The notes under the pieces: model-generated
Told to the model about the DNA's origin: nothing
What the model saw: only the letters and a program-made list of their open reading frames with translations
The model's database searches: none
Shown: positions 1 through 8,807 of the stretch, piece after piece
How positions within the stretch are numbered: position 1 is the first letter of the stretch
Layout: every line of letters begins with the position of its first letter
Assembly (NCBI GenBank): GCA_947464275.1
Contig: CANHVU010000015.1
Coordinates: 17,256 to 81,255 of the forward strand
DNA: 64,000 bases
Reading direction: 5' to 3'
Origin: Bacteroidota bacterium
Lineage (GTDB): Bacteria; Bacteroidota; Bacteroidia; UKL13-3
Made by a program: the position numbers and the translations under genes

Positions 1-993
1 TAAATTTTGGGTTGTAAACAAATCATTGGTTTTAATTAATTGAGCATATTGAAAACCCATGCCAATACTATGGTTTTTATATACAGGGTACATAGCATTT
101 AACCCAATGATTGCATAATCAATAGATTGGTTTTTAATAGAAGTTTTGGTGGTGTTTGATGTAAAATCGTAAGTTTTATTTATAATTTCACGAGGAGCTA
201 AATTTTGATTTATATTTTCGTAATGCAAATTGGTATTTAGCGAGAATTTACCGATATCAAAATACAATCTACCTCCAACATAATAACCAAATGAATTTGT
301 CGAAAATGTATTATTAAACGAATTGGTTCCTGCTTCCAAACTTGCGTTAAAATAACTGTTTAATTTTAAACTGTTTTTATAATTAATTGGCGATTTAATA
401 AAATCAATTTGAGTAAAATCGAAAGATGGAGCTAATAAATTTAAGCTGATTTTTTGTGCGTTTTTACCTTGCAAAAGATCCACCATAACTTCGTTGTTAA
501 TAACAATATTTTCAGTGGTTATAGCTTCATTTTTAATTATTAAATCATTACCTAAAATAGGTCCAATGTTTTGTAATTTATTTTTAGCTGTTCTTATAAT
601 TTTAGTATCGTTATTTGATTCAACATTAGTTGAATTTTCTTTGTTATTAATACTATTTGATTTAACAGACAATTTAGATTCAGATGCTTTAGGTTGACTT
701 GATATAGCTGAACTGTTTAATTCAATTTGCGGCATTTGAGAATTTTCAGTATTGCCATTTAAAGCTGTTTTAGGAGAAGTAATTTTATTATTTTCTACTA
801 AAAACCATCCCATTAATGCAAAAACGGTAGCTACAGCAACATAAAATGCCGACTTATACCAAACCAATTTTTTGGTTTCAAAACGTTGTGCATCAATCAT
901 CTTTTCGGCCTGTTGCCAATAAGAATCTTCATACTCAAAAGTTTGGTTATTGAGTTTGTTTTTAATTAAATTATCTAATTCGTTGTCTGTCAT
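1..993 (-). CDS. Membrane-anchored regulator / outer-membrane beta-barrel-like protein, partial (C-terminus outside window)
   Basis: The frame is open from an ATG at 993 down to base 1, 331 codons with no stop, so the C-terminus lies outside the window. The N-terminal 45 residues are polar and cytoplasmic-looking. One TM segment spans about residues 47-66, followed by a Ser/Asn/Lys-rich periplasmic linker. From about residue 190 there are alternating aromatic/polar strands typical of small outer-membrane-type barrels or PorT-like domains. The start overlaps the stop of the upstream ECF sigma gene by 4 bp (ATGA), which suggests translational coupling. In Bacteroidota this arrangement usually means a sigma-factor partner of anti-sigma type. 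That role is inferred from position; no zinc-binding anti-sigma motif is visible. Confidence 0.7.
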   Translation of the reverse strand, partial: MTDNELDNLIKNKLNNQTFEYEDSYWQQAEKMIDAQRFETKKLVWYKSAFYVAVATVFALMGWFLVENNKITSPKTALNGNTENSQMPQIELNSSAISSQPKASESKLSVKSNSINNKENSTNVESNNDTKIIRTAKNKLQNIGPILGNDLIIKNEAITTENIVINNEVMVDLLQGKNAQKISLNLLAPSFDFTQIDFIKSPINYKNSLKLNSYFNASLEAGTNSFNNTFSTNSFGYYVGGRLYFDIGKFSLNTNLHYENINQNLAPREIINKTYDFTSNTTKTSIKNQSIDYAIIGLNAMYPVYKNHSIGMGFQYAQLIKTNDLFTTQNL

Positions 994-1568
994 GCTTGTT
1001 TTTCCCTTTCCTTAAGTTGAGGAAACATTTCAATCAGTTTTTTCTTTAATATTTTTCTAGCATTATTTAAATGCCATTTGCTTGTTCCTTCATTAATTCC
1101 TAGCATTTCACCAATTTCTTTGTGGTTATAACCATCAACTGTAAAAAGGTTAAATACCATTTTACTCGATTCAGGTAACTGCTGAATATGAATCTGAATA
1201 TCGGCAGCAGTTAGTTTAGCTTCGGCCTCGTTTAGATTGAATGGATGGAAATCAAGGTCCACTAGTTCATTGTTGTTATCAATAAACAAGGCGTTACGTT
1301 TTTTATTTACCCTAAATTCATCAATAATAGTATTTACCATTATTGTTTTTATCCACGCATCAAACGATTTATTGCCATCAAAACTGCTTAAATTATTCAA
1401 TATTTTTAAAAACGCTTTATTTATTTGTGCTAATGTATCGTCTTTACTTTTATAATACTTATGGCAAATAGGCATAAGCTTAGTAAAACAATATTTATAC
1501 AAAGCACTTTCGGCCTTGCGATCTTGTTTTAAACATAAACTTATAAGCTGATCTAGCTCTATTTTCAT
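990..1568 (-). CDS. ECF-type RNA polymerase sigma-70 factor
   Basis: A 192-residue protein with the two-domain layout of ECF sigma factors. Region 2 lies at about residues 25-95 and includes the SFDAWIKTIMVNTIIDEFR segment that binds core polymerase and the -10 element. Region 4 lies at about 125-185 (GYNHKEIGEMLGINEGTSKW), a helix-turn-helix for -35 recognition. There is no region 3, as expected for the group. It would redirect RNA polymerase to a small stress or envelope regulon. It shares a 4-bp overlap with the downstream membrane protein gene, which is probably its regulator. The target regulon cannot be read from the sequence. Confidence 0.92.
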   Translation of the reverse strand: MKIELDQLISLCLKQDRKAESALYKYCFTKLMPICHKYYKSKDDTLAQINKAFLKILNNLSSFDGNKSFDAWIKTIMVNTIIDEFRVNKKRNALFIDNNNELVDLDFHPFNLNEAEAKLTAADIQIHIQQLPESSKMVFNLFTVDGYNHKEIGEMLGINEGTSKWHLNNARKILKKKLIEMFPQLKEREKQA

Positions 1569-1723
1569 TAAAGTTAAGTAAATTTATTTTCGTTAGGCAA
1601 TTAAATAATGAGTTATTTTTTACCTTAATACGATGGTATATGACAATGGTTGGGTAAAAATAAATTTTTAATATTGCTTTTGCATAATTAATGCTAAATA
1701 TTGCAAATTAAAATATTGTTTAA

Positions 1724-2497
1724 ATGAAAACTAAAAAAGATATTGTAAATGATTGGCTTCCTCGCTATACTGGTGTGGAGCTTGATAAATTTGGCGAATA
1801 CATTCTACTTACCAATTTTTTTAACTATGTGGAAATTTTCGCACAAAAATTTAATGTAAATATTATGGGTACCGACAAGCCTATGCAGTCGGCTACTGCC
1901 GAGAATATTACCATAATTAATTTTGGAATGGGTAGTGCTATGGCTGCTACCATTATGGATTTACTTTCGGCCATCACTCCAAAAGCAGTTTTATTTTTAG
2001 GTAAATGTGGAGGCTTAAAAAAGATAACTAAACTAGGCGATTTAATTTTACCCATTGCTGCAATAAGAGGCGAAGGCACTAGTAACGATTATATAATGCC
2101 TGAAATTCCAGCTTTACCTTCGTTTAGAATGCAAAAAGCTGTTTCCACAACCATTGTTAAACACGATGTTGACTATTGGACCGGAACTGTTTATACTACT
2201 AACAGAAGGGTTTGGGAGCATGATGATGAATTTAAGGATTACCTAAAGAAAACCAGGGCCATGGCTATTGATATGGAAACGGCTACTATTTTTATTGTAG
2301 GTTTCGTGAATAGCATTCCCAAAGGAGCTTTGCTTTTGGTAAGTGATAACCCAATGACACCTGATGGTGTAAAAACATCAAAAAGCGATAGTGCAGTTAC
2401 AGCTCAATATGTAAAACGACATATTGAAATTGGAATTGATGCCTTAATAGAATTGCGTGATTCTGGCGAATCAGTTAAACATTTACGATTTGAGTAA
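1724..2497 (+). CDS. amn: AMP nucleosidase
   Basis: A 257-residue protein of the phosphorylase/nucleosidase superfamily. It matches the short AMP nucleosidase of Bacteroidota, which hydrolyses AMP to adenine and ribose 5-phosphate and so controls the adenylate pool. Visible features are the N-terminal DWLPRYTG segment, a glycine-rich FLGKCGGLKK loop at about residues 91-100, the purine/ribose-site AIDMETATIF motif at about 186-195, and SDNPMTPDGVK near 217. It lacks the extra N-terminal domain of the longer E. coli enzyme, as is usual in this phylum. It stands alone on the plus strand, divergent from the sigma factor gene and convergent with the sensor kinase. Confidence 0.88.
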   Translation: MKTKKDIVNDWLPRYTGVELDKFGEYILLTNFFNYVEIFAQKFNVNIMGTDKPMQSATAENITIINFGMGSAMAATIMDLLSAITPKAVLFLGKCGGLKKITKLGDLILPIAAIRGEGTSNDYIMPEIPALPSFRMQKAVSTTIVKHDVDYWTGTVYTTNRRVWEHDDEFKDYLKKTRAMAIDMETATIFIVGFVNSIPKGALLLVSDNPMTPDGVKTSKSDSAVTAQYVKRHIEIGIDALIELRDSGESVKHLRFE

Positions 2498-2505
2498 TTG
2501 TTTGA

Positions 2506-4602
2506 CTAATTTTTAAAATAGATAATAAAAGTTGTTCCAACATCCAACTTACTACTAACCTCTATTTTACCTTTCATGGCTTCAATTTGATTTTTTGTGA
2601 TAAACAAACCAATGCCTTTTGCATCGCTATTGCCATTAAAAGTTTTATACATTCCAAATAACTTACCTCCATTTTTTTCTAGGTCTATTCCTATTCCATT
2701 ATCTTCAATGATTAGAATAGTAGAATCTTTTTCTACCCTGCTCGAAATTTTTATAATGGGTGTTCTGTTTGTTGCTCTATATTTTATGGCATTGGTTATT
2801 AAATTTAATATAATGCTATCAAAATAAGCTGGGATAGAATTGATTACTATATTAGGTGAAATATTATTTTCAATTAATACATGATGTTCTAGTATGCTAA
2901 AGTTTTGCGATTTAATGGTTTTATCAATTTCTGTTTTTAAATTGATTGTTTCTATAGGCAGTGAATTATTGGATTGAATGGTAATAATTTCATTTAAATT
3001 ATCTATAGTTTCAGATAGTTTAATACTACTCGAATTTAAATATTCAAAATATAGTTTCTTTTCGTCCTCATTTTTAGCATCTTTTATAATTTCAAGTAAA
3101 CCACTAAAATTAGCTGCATGCGACCTGATATTATGCGAAACTATATGTGCAAAATTTTGCAAACGATTATTTTTATCAATGGTATCAACCATCAATTCAT
3201 TCATTTTTTGTTCAGATTTTTTTCGCTCGGTAATATCTCTTGTAATGGCTAAAAGTGAAATGATTTTTCCTGAGTTATCTTTCATTGGTACTGAATGAGT
3301 TTCTAACCATTTATGCTCACCTTTTAAACCAATTATTTCAAACTCTATTACTCCACTTTTACCATTAAAAACATTTTCGGTTTGTTTTTTAAAAGCATCT
3401 TGGTATTCATTTTTAACAATACCTATAACACTTTTTCCTAACACTTGTTCTAAATTATCTGCACCTATCATTTCAAGCCCTGCAGGATTCATATCTAAAA
3501 GTATCATTTCTCTACTGAGTAATTTTATACATTCTGGCTCAGAATCTAAAATAGCTTTTAAGTGATTTTTTGTAGCAATAAGATTTTGTTCTGCTTTTTT
3601 TCTCTCCGAAATATCCCTAACAAATGCACAGTTAATCTCTTGTCCGTTAAAAAAAATATAGTTTGCATTTACTTCGGTTGGAATAATCCTTCCATCTTTA
3701 GTAAGATGCTTACTATGAAATGTCATTGATTTTTTTTCTTTTAATTCTTCCCAATGCTTTGGCCACATTTCCTTATTATAATCTGGGTCAATTTCAGGAA
3801 CAGATAAGTTCATGAGTTCTTTGTATGTATATCCTAAAATATTATGTGCTGATTTATTCAATTCTAAAAAAGTACCATCTTTTTTTACCCAATATACTGC
3901 ATCTAAGGTATTGTTTACAGCATACTGAACTAGCTGTGCATTATTTTCTACCTTTTCTCTTTCTCCTATTAATCGCTGATTTACCAAAAAGGTAAATCCA
4001 AAAGTTGAAATGATACCAACTATGATGGAGAATAAATAAATTACAATGAAAATAGGGGAGTTTAGGTTGGTATTTATGCCATTAATTAAAATAGAAATTG
4101 ATTGTAATAAGAATACACTTGCATAGGTGAAAAATAGTATACCTATAAAATTGGTAGTTCTTTTTATGGTTGGAATTTTTGCGCACCATAAGGTGGCTAC
4201 AATTTGAAAGCAAATGATTGATTTTATGAGGGAAAGAAATATTTTTTCTATAAGTAATAAATCATTAAGGTATAGAGTAGCAATAATAACCAGTACTAAG
4301 GTTGCCGAAATTAGATGAAAAGTATTATTGTACCTTGCAGAAATAAAGTAGTTGATACCAACTAAAACTATGGAGAATCCGAAAACAATGGATAAGTCGG
4401 AAAATAAAGGGGTGAACTTATGTGGAGGAAAAACAAATTCTAATGTAATTATTTGCGATAAGGCAATAAAGCCAAAACCAGCAATCCAATGAAGAATGCC
4501 TTTATATTCTTTGTTAGATAAATACTGAATAAATAAAATACATAAATTTAAAATATTTATTAAACATAATACTAATTTAAGTGTAGCTATATCTATTTGC
4601 AT
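2506..4602 (-). CDS. Membrane-bound PAS domain sensor histidine kinase
   Basis: 698 residues. The first ~215 hold seven or eight hydrophobic segments, forming an integral membrane sensing region of a type common in Bacteroidota. Two PAS/PAC units follow at about 225-340 and 350-470, each ending in a DISERKK / DITERKK linker. The kinase core follows: phospho-acceptor His in FAHIVSHNIRSHAANF near residue 488, N-box LNLITNAIKYR, G1 IIEDNGIGIDLEK and G2 KGIGLFITKN. It should autophosphorylate in response to a membrane or small-ligand signal. No response regulator gene is adjacent, so it is an orphan kinase. The ligand is unknown. Confidence 0.92.
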   Translation of the reverse strand: MQIDIATLKLVLCLINILNLCILFIQYLSNKEYKGILHWIAGFGFIALSQIITLEFVFPPHKFTPLFSDLSIVFGFSIVLVGINYFISARYNNTFHLISATLVLVIIATLYLNDLLLIEKIFLSLIKSIICFQIVATLWCAKIPTIKRTTNFIGILFFTYASVFLLQSISILINGINTNLNSPIFIVIYLFSIIVGIISTFGFTFLVNQRLIGEREKVENNAQLVQYAVNNTLDAVYWVKKDGTFLELNKSAHNILGYTYKELMNLSVPEIDPDYNKEMWPKHWEELKEKKSMTFHSKHLTKDGRIIPTEVNANYIFFNGQEINCAFVRDISERKKAEQNLIATKNHLKAILDSEPECIKLLSREMILLDMNPAGLEMIGADNLEQVLGKSVIGIVKNEYQDAFKKQTENVFNGKSGVIEFEIIGLKGEHKWLETHSVPMKDNSGKIISLLAITRDITERKKSEQKMNELMVDTIDKNNRLQNFAHIVSHNIRSHAANFSGLLEIIKDAKNEDEKKLYFEYLNSSSIKLSETIDNLNEIITIQSNNSLPIETINLKTEIDKTIKSQNFSILEHHVLIENNISPNIVINSIPAYFDSIILNLITNAIKYRATNRTPIIKISSRVEKDSTILIIEDNGIGIDLEKNGGKLFGMYKTFNGNSDAKGIGLFITKNQIEAMKGKIEVSSKLDVGTTFIIYFKN

Positions 4603-4653
4603 TTTTAAATTTTTTGGTAGTTCAATATTAAGCTATTTTATACTATATTTAAA

Positions 4654-4992
4654 TCATTTTAAATTTATTATTTCATCATAATTTATACCCATATGTGTTT
4701 CAGTATAAATACACTCCCCATTTTTTATAACCAATACTTGAGGCGATTGATGTTCAATATTCCATTTCTTGGCTATCTCGTTCGAAACATCGCGATGAGC
4801 AATTAAATCAAGGTAATATGGCTTAACTTTAGCATCATCTTGTTCGTTTTTCCAATTGCGCTCTACCCTATTTATTGCACTTGAACTAATACTGCAACGG
4901 GTGCTATGTTTAAAAATCATAATGGGAGCATCAAACGAATTTTTATTTATTTCTTCTAATTGTTCTATAGCAGTTAATTTATTCCATTCCAT
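4654..4992 (-). CDS. ytxJ: Bacillithiol system redox-active protein YtxJ-like (DUF2847)
   Basis: 112 residues with a thioredoxin-like fold pattern: FKHSTRCSISS at about 27-37, then YYLDLIAHRDVSNEIAKKW and a cis-Pro-type HQSPQVLVIKNG segment. The active site has a single Cys (C33, TRCS), like a monothiol glutaredoxin. This matches YtxJ, a protein associated with bacillithiol-using bacteria. It probably reduces bacillithiol-mixed disulfides in the cytoplasm. Its promoter region sits in the 102-bp gap after the terminator that ends the upstream oxygenase gene. Family membership is clear; the cellular target is inferred. Confidence 0.82.
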   Translation of the reverse strand: MEWNKLTAIEQLEEINKNSFDAPIMIFKHSTRCSISSSAINRVERNWKNEQDDAKVKPYYLDLIAHRDVSNEIAKKWNIEHQSPQVLVIKNGECIYTETHMGINYDEIINLK

Positions 4993-5045
4993 AACTTTAC
5001 AAACTTATAAAAACAAAAAGTGTTTTATTGTAAAGTTTACCAACA

Positions 5046-5077
5046 AAAAAGCTGGTGTAAAATACACCAGCTTTTTA
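5046..5077 (-). terminator. Rho-independent terminator after the 2OG oxygenase gene
   Basis: A perfect 10-bp inverted repeat (5050-5059 with 5063-5072, stem AGCTGGTGTA) with a 3-nt loop. It is flanked by A-run and T-run, so it can work on either strand. It lies 18 bp beyond the stop of the minus-strand gene ending at 5095. Confidence 0.8.
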
Positions 5078-5094
5078 TATTAACTTCTTAATTA

Positions 5095-5865
5095 TTAATG
5101 TTTAGCAGTATTGCTTTTCAAAAACATACTTTTTAGTTTTACTGCTGGAACCCAAATTTTTGATAAAGCATATTTTATTGGATTGTCTTTTTTAACATGC
5201 CAAACAGTGGTTCGTGGAGCTTCAAAATTATTTTCATGAACCGTATATGCATAAGCCGCTATGGAAGTGCGAGCAGTTCCTTTTGGAAAATTAATTGGAT
5301 CATAACCATGTAAGGTGTAAGACCTGCAATGCATGATAGCCAAACGGTTAAAGGGAACTCCAACTTCGGTTTTTACTCCATTGCGTTCATCTTCCAAACG
5401 CAAATGCCCGCCATAGTTTTCTTGCCAATCTTTATTGATATAAAGCAATAAGTTTAAATTACGATACCAAGTTTCAACCAATGGATGGTAATTAAAATCA
5501 GCATGCATATCTAAAAAGCTGCCTTCACGCCCTTGGTGAATGCCTCCACCATAAAAAGTATCATCAATAAAAACATCTTCGTTGGTAATATACGAAATCC
5601 AAGTTTTAAACCTTACACTGATTAAATCATTGTAAAGTTCTTCAAATACACCACCTAATTCCTTAAACTTTGATTTTTCGAACTTGTTTTTCGCAAATAC
5701 GTAATCAGCACTAGCAGTTTCAATTTCAGGAATACTGTTGTATAATTCGGTTAATTTTGCTTCATCGCAAAGTCCATCAATGGCAATATGAGGAAATGGT
5801 TTTGCAGTTAAAAATTGCTCACGGTACTTTTCTTTATTGGCTTCTATAAAATCAAAACGTATCAT
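5095..5865 (-). CDS. 2OG-Fe(II) oxygenase family protein
   Basis: 256 residues resembling the prolyl-4-hydroxylase-like 2OG-Fe(II) oxygenases. The iron ligands are probably His and Asp in LDMHADFNYHP (near residue 120) and His in SYTLHGYD (near 190). The C-terminal RTSIAAYAY supplies an arginine for the 2-oxoglutarate carboxylate. The N-terminal FPHIAIDGL segment is typical of this group, some members of which are encoded near glycan or methyltransferase genes. No such partner is visible here, so the substrate is unknown. A terminator follows the gene. Confidence 0.78.
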   Translation of the reverse strand: MIRFDFIEANKEKYREQFLTAKPFPHIAIDGLCDEAKLTELYNSIPEIETASADYVFAKNKFEKSKFKELGGVFEELYNDLISVRFKTWISYITNEDVFIDDTFYGGGIHQGREGSFLDMHADFNYHPLVETWYRNLNLLLYINKDWQENYGGHLRLEDERNGVKTEVGVPFNRLAIMHCRSYTLHGYDPINFPKGTARTSIAAYAYTVHENNFEAPRTTVWHVKKDNPIKYALSKIWVPAVKLKSMFLKSNTAKH

Positions 5866-5952
5866 AATACATGTAATTTATTAAGGTGCAAATTGAATTT
5901 TTTGGTTTTTATAAAACATGACGCCACTCAATAAAAAAACTATTTGTAGGCA

Positions 5953-6456
5953 TTAATATATCCACTCCAATTTAATGGATTGGTGTTTTTCGCCTTCTTC
6001 CAAATAATACTCTTTAAAGGTTAACTCAATTTTTTGTAAAACCTTAACTGAAGCTGTATTTTCAATAGCAGCTCTACCAATAATATTTGGTATTTTATTT
6101 TTAACTCCTAATTCTAAAACTGCTTTTGCTGCTTCGGTGGCATAACCATTACCCCAATATTTTTGTCTAAATCTGTACCCTAAATCTACTTCTTTACCAA
6201 CTTTTTTAAGTCCACACCAACCAATAAATTCGTTGTTTTCAATTAAATGACAAGCCCAACGACCAATACCAAACTCATATTGAGGCACTAATGCTTCTGC
6301 AATAATTTTTTCAACTATTTCTATGCTATCCCAAGGTATTGGGTCGCCAGTGTATTGAGTTATAGCGGGGTCTTGATGCATTTGATACAAAATTTCTGCA
6401 TCTGCCAAAGTAAACTCGCGCATGTATAATCTTGCAGTTTGCAGTTTAATTTCCAT
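5953..6456 (-). CDS. GNAT family N-acetyltransferase (RimJ/RimL type)
   Basis: 167 residues with the RimJ/RimL-like GNAT layout. The N-terminus is LQTARLYMREFTLADAEILYQM, the central strand includes IGWCGLKKVGKEVDLGYRF, the acetyl-CoA loop region is YWGNGYATEAAKAVLELG at about 110-127, and the C-terminal ENTASVKVLQKIELTFKEYY is characteristic. It transfers an acetyl group from acetyl-CoA to an amine. The acceptor (ribosomal N-terminus, small molecule or other) cannot be told from sequence. It is divergent from the small secreted protein gene at 6509. Confidence 0.87.
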   Translation of the reverse strand: MEIKLQTARLYMREFTLADAEILYQMHQDPAITQYTGDPIPWDSIEIVEKIIAEALVPQYEFGIGRWACHLIENNEFIGWCGLKKVGKEVDLGYRFRQKYWGNGYATEAAKAVLELGVKNKIPNIIGRAAIENTASVKVLQKIELTFKEYYLEEGEKHQSIKLEWIY

Positions 6457-6508
6457 TCGTTCAAATGTACAATTTCGTTATAATTGAAAACTATTTTATT
6501 CCTCAATT

Positions 6509-6955
6509 ATGAAAAAATTACTTTTATTGATAGTGCTAATTGCTCCCAATTGGATTTTTGCTCAGATACACGAAAGAAATATCAAACAAACTATTTTGTT
6601 GTTTTTTGAAGGAATGCAAAAAAGCGACACCAATATTATTAACAATTGCTTGCATAAAACTGCAAGATTTCAAACGGCTCTTTTAAATAATAAAACTAAT
6701 GTTACATCACTTGAAAATGAACCCATAGATAGTTTTTTATTGCAAGTGTTAACCATAAAAAAACGCAACTTACAGATAGAAGAACGCATTACTCAATTTG
6801 ATATAAAAGTAGATTACCCCATGGCAAGTGTTTGGGCAGATTATGAATTTTACGTAAATGGCAAATTCTCGCATAAAGGTGTAGATGCTTTTCAACTATT
6901 TTATGAAAATAATTCATGGAAAATTATTCAAGTTTGTGATACTAGGAAAAGATAG
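6509..6955 (+). CDS. Secreted NTF2-like (SnoaL/DUF4440-type) protein
   Basis: 148 residues with a clear signal peptide (MKKLLLLIVLIAPNWIFAQ). A single alpha+beta NTF2-like domain follows: helix IKQTILLFFEGMQKSDTNIINNCLH, then strands ending in VDAFQLFYENNSWKIIQVCDTRKR. Bacteroidota encode many such periplasmic proteins, often annotated nuclear transport factor 2 family. Some are enzymes and many bind small ligands. No catalytic residues can be assigned, and the gene is not part of an obvious operon. Confidence 0.72.
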   Translation: MKKLLLLIVLIAPNWIFAQIHERNIKQTILLFFEGMQKSDTNIINNCLHKTARFQTALLNNKTNVTSLENEPIDSFLLQVLTIKKRNLQIEERITQFDIKVDYPMASVWADYEFYVNGKFSHKGVDAFQLFYENNSWKIIQVCDTRKR

Positions 6956-6981
6956 AACTTTGCTAAGTTATATTTATATGG

Positions 6982-7440
6982 TTAATTAGATATACTTCTT
7001 TCTGTTATTATTTTTGAACGAATGGTATGTTTTAATAATTCAAAATCATCAAAATCTTTTTCATTGAGGTTTATTGATAATTTGTCTCCAAACTCAAGTT
7101 CAATAATAGTAAAACTCTTCTCGTTAGTGATGGTATTTGTGCTGATATTGCTTTTGAATTTGGTTATTTCGGAAAACCCAAAACAATATTTCCTTTTAAA
7201 AAATGTGTTTGAAAAAACTATATTATTTGGGGTAATGGTAATTTTATTATAACTATTGTAATTGGAAATATAAGCACCAATAAATCCACCAATACAAACA
7301 GGAATAAAAAGTCCTCTATCTATAAAATTGAATAATAAACTACCGATTCCACCAACTATTAATAGAATTGCTAAACCTATAATTAAATTGAATTTACTTT
7401 TAACTGATTTATTGGTAAATGATAAATTTTCTTCAAGCAT
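6982..7440 (-). CDS. Small membrane protein with two TM segments and a PH-like tail, unknown function
   Basis: 152 residues. Two adjacent hydrophobic segments (about 18-36 and 43-60) form a hairpin. They are followed by a soluble beta-rich half (NKITITPNNIVFSNTFFKRKY, FTIIELEFGDKLSINL) that resembles the bacterial PH-like domains found after two-TM hairpins. No catalytic motif is present. It is convergent with the gene at 6509 and followed by no clear partner. The ORF has normal codon use for the window and looks real. Confidence 0.6.
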   Translation of the reverse strand: MLEENLSFTNKSVKSKFNLIIGLAILLIVGGIGSLLFNFIDRGLFIPVCIGGFIGAYISNYNSYNKITITPNNIVFSNTFFKRKYCFGFSEITKFKSNISTNTITNEKSFTIIELEFGDKLSINLNEKDFDDFELLKHTIRSKIITERSISN

Positions 7441-7577
7441 AATTTTTTAAATCACAATTCAATAATAATAGAAAATTTTTAATTTTTTTGTAATGGCTAT
7501 TACAATTCCAATAAATTTATTTCAATATTTTATAGAAAAATCGCGGTTGCAATGCAACATTGATTGATTCTGCTGCC

Positions 7578-7605
7578 GTAGAGACGTTTAATTAAACGTC
7601 TTTAC
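7578..7605. repeat. REP palindrome adjacent to the RAYT stop codon
   Basis: A 28-bp near-perfect palindrome. The arms GTAGAGACGTTTAA / TTAAACGTCTTTAC differ by one base. It abuts the TAG stop of the RAYT gene (7606-7608). It shares the GTAGAGACG...CGTCT core with elements at 7842, 8228 and 12016. Confidence 0.85.
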
Positions 7606-8166
7606 CTATAAGTAATATTCATCTGTTATCCAATTTTTGGGATTATTAATGATGTATTTTTTTATATTCTCAAATGATTGTGCATCACGAATTATATGAT
7701 CGTGAAAGCGCTGTTGCCAAGCGAAATTGGGGTTGATTTTTCGGGATTCTGTTGTCACAACAGTTTTAAATGCCCTAATAATTGTAGACAATGATTTTGC
7801 AGGCGCTGATAATTTTTGAAAATGCGGATTTTTTTGCATTTGTAGAGTCGTATAATTATACGTCTCTACGGATGTCCGTTCAATTTCAATTTTTTCATTT
7901 ATACAAACAATTCCATGAATATGATTAGGCATAATTGTAAATTCATCTAACGAAACATTTGGAAAATGTGTTGGAATTGCTAACCAACAATCTTCTGCCA
8001 ATTTACCCAAATCATTTAACAACATGATTCCATCATTACATTCTCCGAAAAAATTTGTTCTGTTTTTGGTGCAAATGGTTACATAATATAGACCTTCATT
8101 TCTGTAATCATATCCTTCTAATCTAGCAGATTTGATTCGGTATTTATCATTAAATTTATCAGACAT
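7606..8166 (-). CDS. REP-associated tyrosine transposase (RAYT, IS200-like HUH family)
   Basis: 186 residues starting from the ATG at 8166; an upstream in-frame ATG at 8211 would add 15 unlikely residues. It has the Y1 transposase signatures YYVTICTKNRTNFFGE near 27-41, the HUH-type His pair in MPNHIHGIV (H82, H84), and a C-terminal FAWQQRFHDHIIRD...IKKYIINNP helix that contains the candidate catalytic Tyr. RAYTs are single-copy domesticated transposases that act on REP palindromes. REP elements lie at both ends of this gene, and one lies in frame inside it (7842-7869), encoding residues 100-108. Substrate recognition of these palindromes is inferred from proximity. Confidence 0.9.
   Translation of the reverse strand: MSDKFNDKYRIKSARLEGYDYRNEGLYYVTICTKNRTNFFGECNDGIMLLNDLGKLAEDCWLAIPTHFPNVSLDEFTIMPNHIHGIVCINEKIEIERTSVETYNYTTLQMQKNPHFQKLSAPAKSLSTIIRAFKTVVTTESRKINPNFAWQQRFHDHIIRDAQSFENIKKYIINNPKNWITDEYYL
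7842..7869. repeat. REP palindrome inserted in frame within the RAYT coding sequence
   Basis: A 28-bp palindrome (arms GTAGAGTCGTATAA / TTATACGTCTCTAC, one mismatch) inside the RAYT gene. It is read as V-E-T-Y-N-Y-T-T-L, residues 100-108, between the HUH motif and the C-terminal part. The flanking frame is intact. Confidence 0.85.
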
Positions 8167-8227
8167 GGTATACAAAAATAGAAATATTTCGTAAATTTTA
8201 ACCATTTTCATAATTTACGATAATGCT

Positions 8228-8286
8228 GTAGAGACGTTGCATACAACGTCTTTTATTATTGAAGACGTAGCGTGCTAAGTCTCTAC
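8228..8286. repeat. Pair of REP palindromes upstream of the RAYT gene
   Basis: Two palindromes lie about 7 bp apart. The first (8228-8253) has arms GTAGAGACGTTG and CAACGTCTTT around CATA. The second (8261-8286) is an imperfect palindrome running GAAGACGTAGC...TAAGTCTCTAC. The paired arrangement resembles the BIME organisation of REPs around RAYT genes. Confidence 0.75.
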
Positions 8287-8309
8287 GTGTGAAATGAAAT
8301 TTGTACTTT

Positions 8310-8807
8310 TTAATACAACCAATTTAAATCTTGTTCTGGGGAATTTATTTGTATTGCTTTTTTCTTCCATTTCTTTGATTGTTCTAAATTCCCCTCTTCA
8401 AGCAAGACATAACCATATGAATAATATAAAGAGACTAAAATAGGTTGGGTAATATCTTCCTTTAACATAATATTAAATAATTTATTTTTTCCGTCTAAAG
8501 TCTCCATAAGATTTTTAACCAATGGTTTTAATTTAATAAGATTTTTTTCATTGAAATAAATCATAGCTAAATATACTTTTGCCAGAATATTATGATTATC
8601 CTGATAAATTATTTTATCAATTTTTGTTTTTGCATCAATGTAATTACCTTGAAAATAATATTTAATTACATCATCAATTAAATAATCAGGATCATCAGGA
8701 TTAGCTTTTTTATTATTTTCTCTGATTTTACTTTTAGAAAATCTAAAAAACCCTAACACTAAATAGAAAACAAATGCTGCACAGCACATCGCTAAAATTT
8801 TTTCCAT
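8310..8807 (-). CDS. Membrane-anchored TPR-like protein, unknown function
   Basis: 165 residues. One N-terminal TM segment (about 4-20) is followed by a basic stretch. The rest is helical with TPR-like pairs: DVIKYYFQGNYIDAKTKIDKII, NHNILAKVYLAMIYFNEKNL, and VSLYYSYGYVLLEEGNLEQSKKWKKKAI. TPRs mediate protein-protein contacts, so a scaffold role is possible, but no partner is identifiable. It lies between REP elements and a 408-bp spacer, with no operon link. Confidence 0.62.
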   Translation of the reverse strand: MEKILAMCCAAFVFYLVLGFFRFSKSKIRENNKKANPDDPDYLIDDVIKYYFQGNYIDAKTKIDKIIYQDNHNILAKVYLAMIYFNEKNLIKLKPLVKNLMETLDGKNKLFNIMLKEDITQPILVSLYYSYGYVLLEEGNLEQSKKWKKKAIQINSPEQDLNWLY

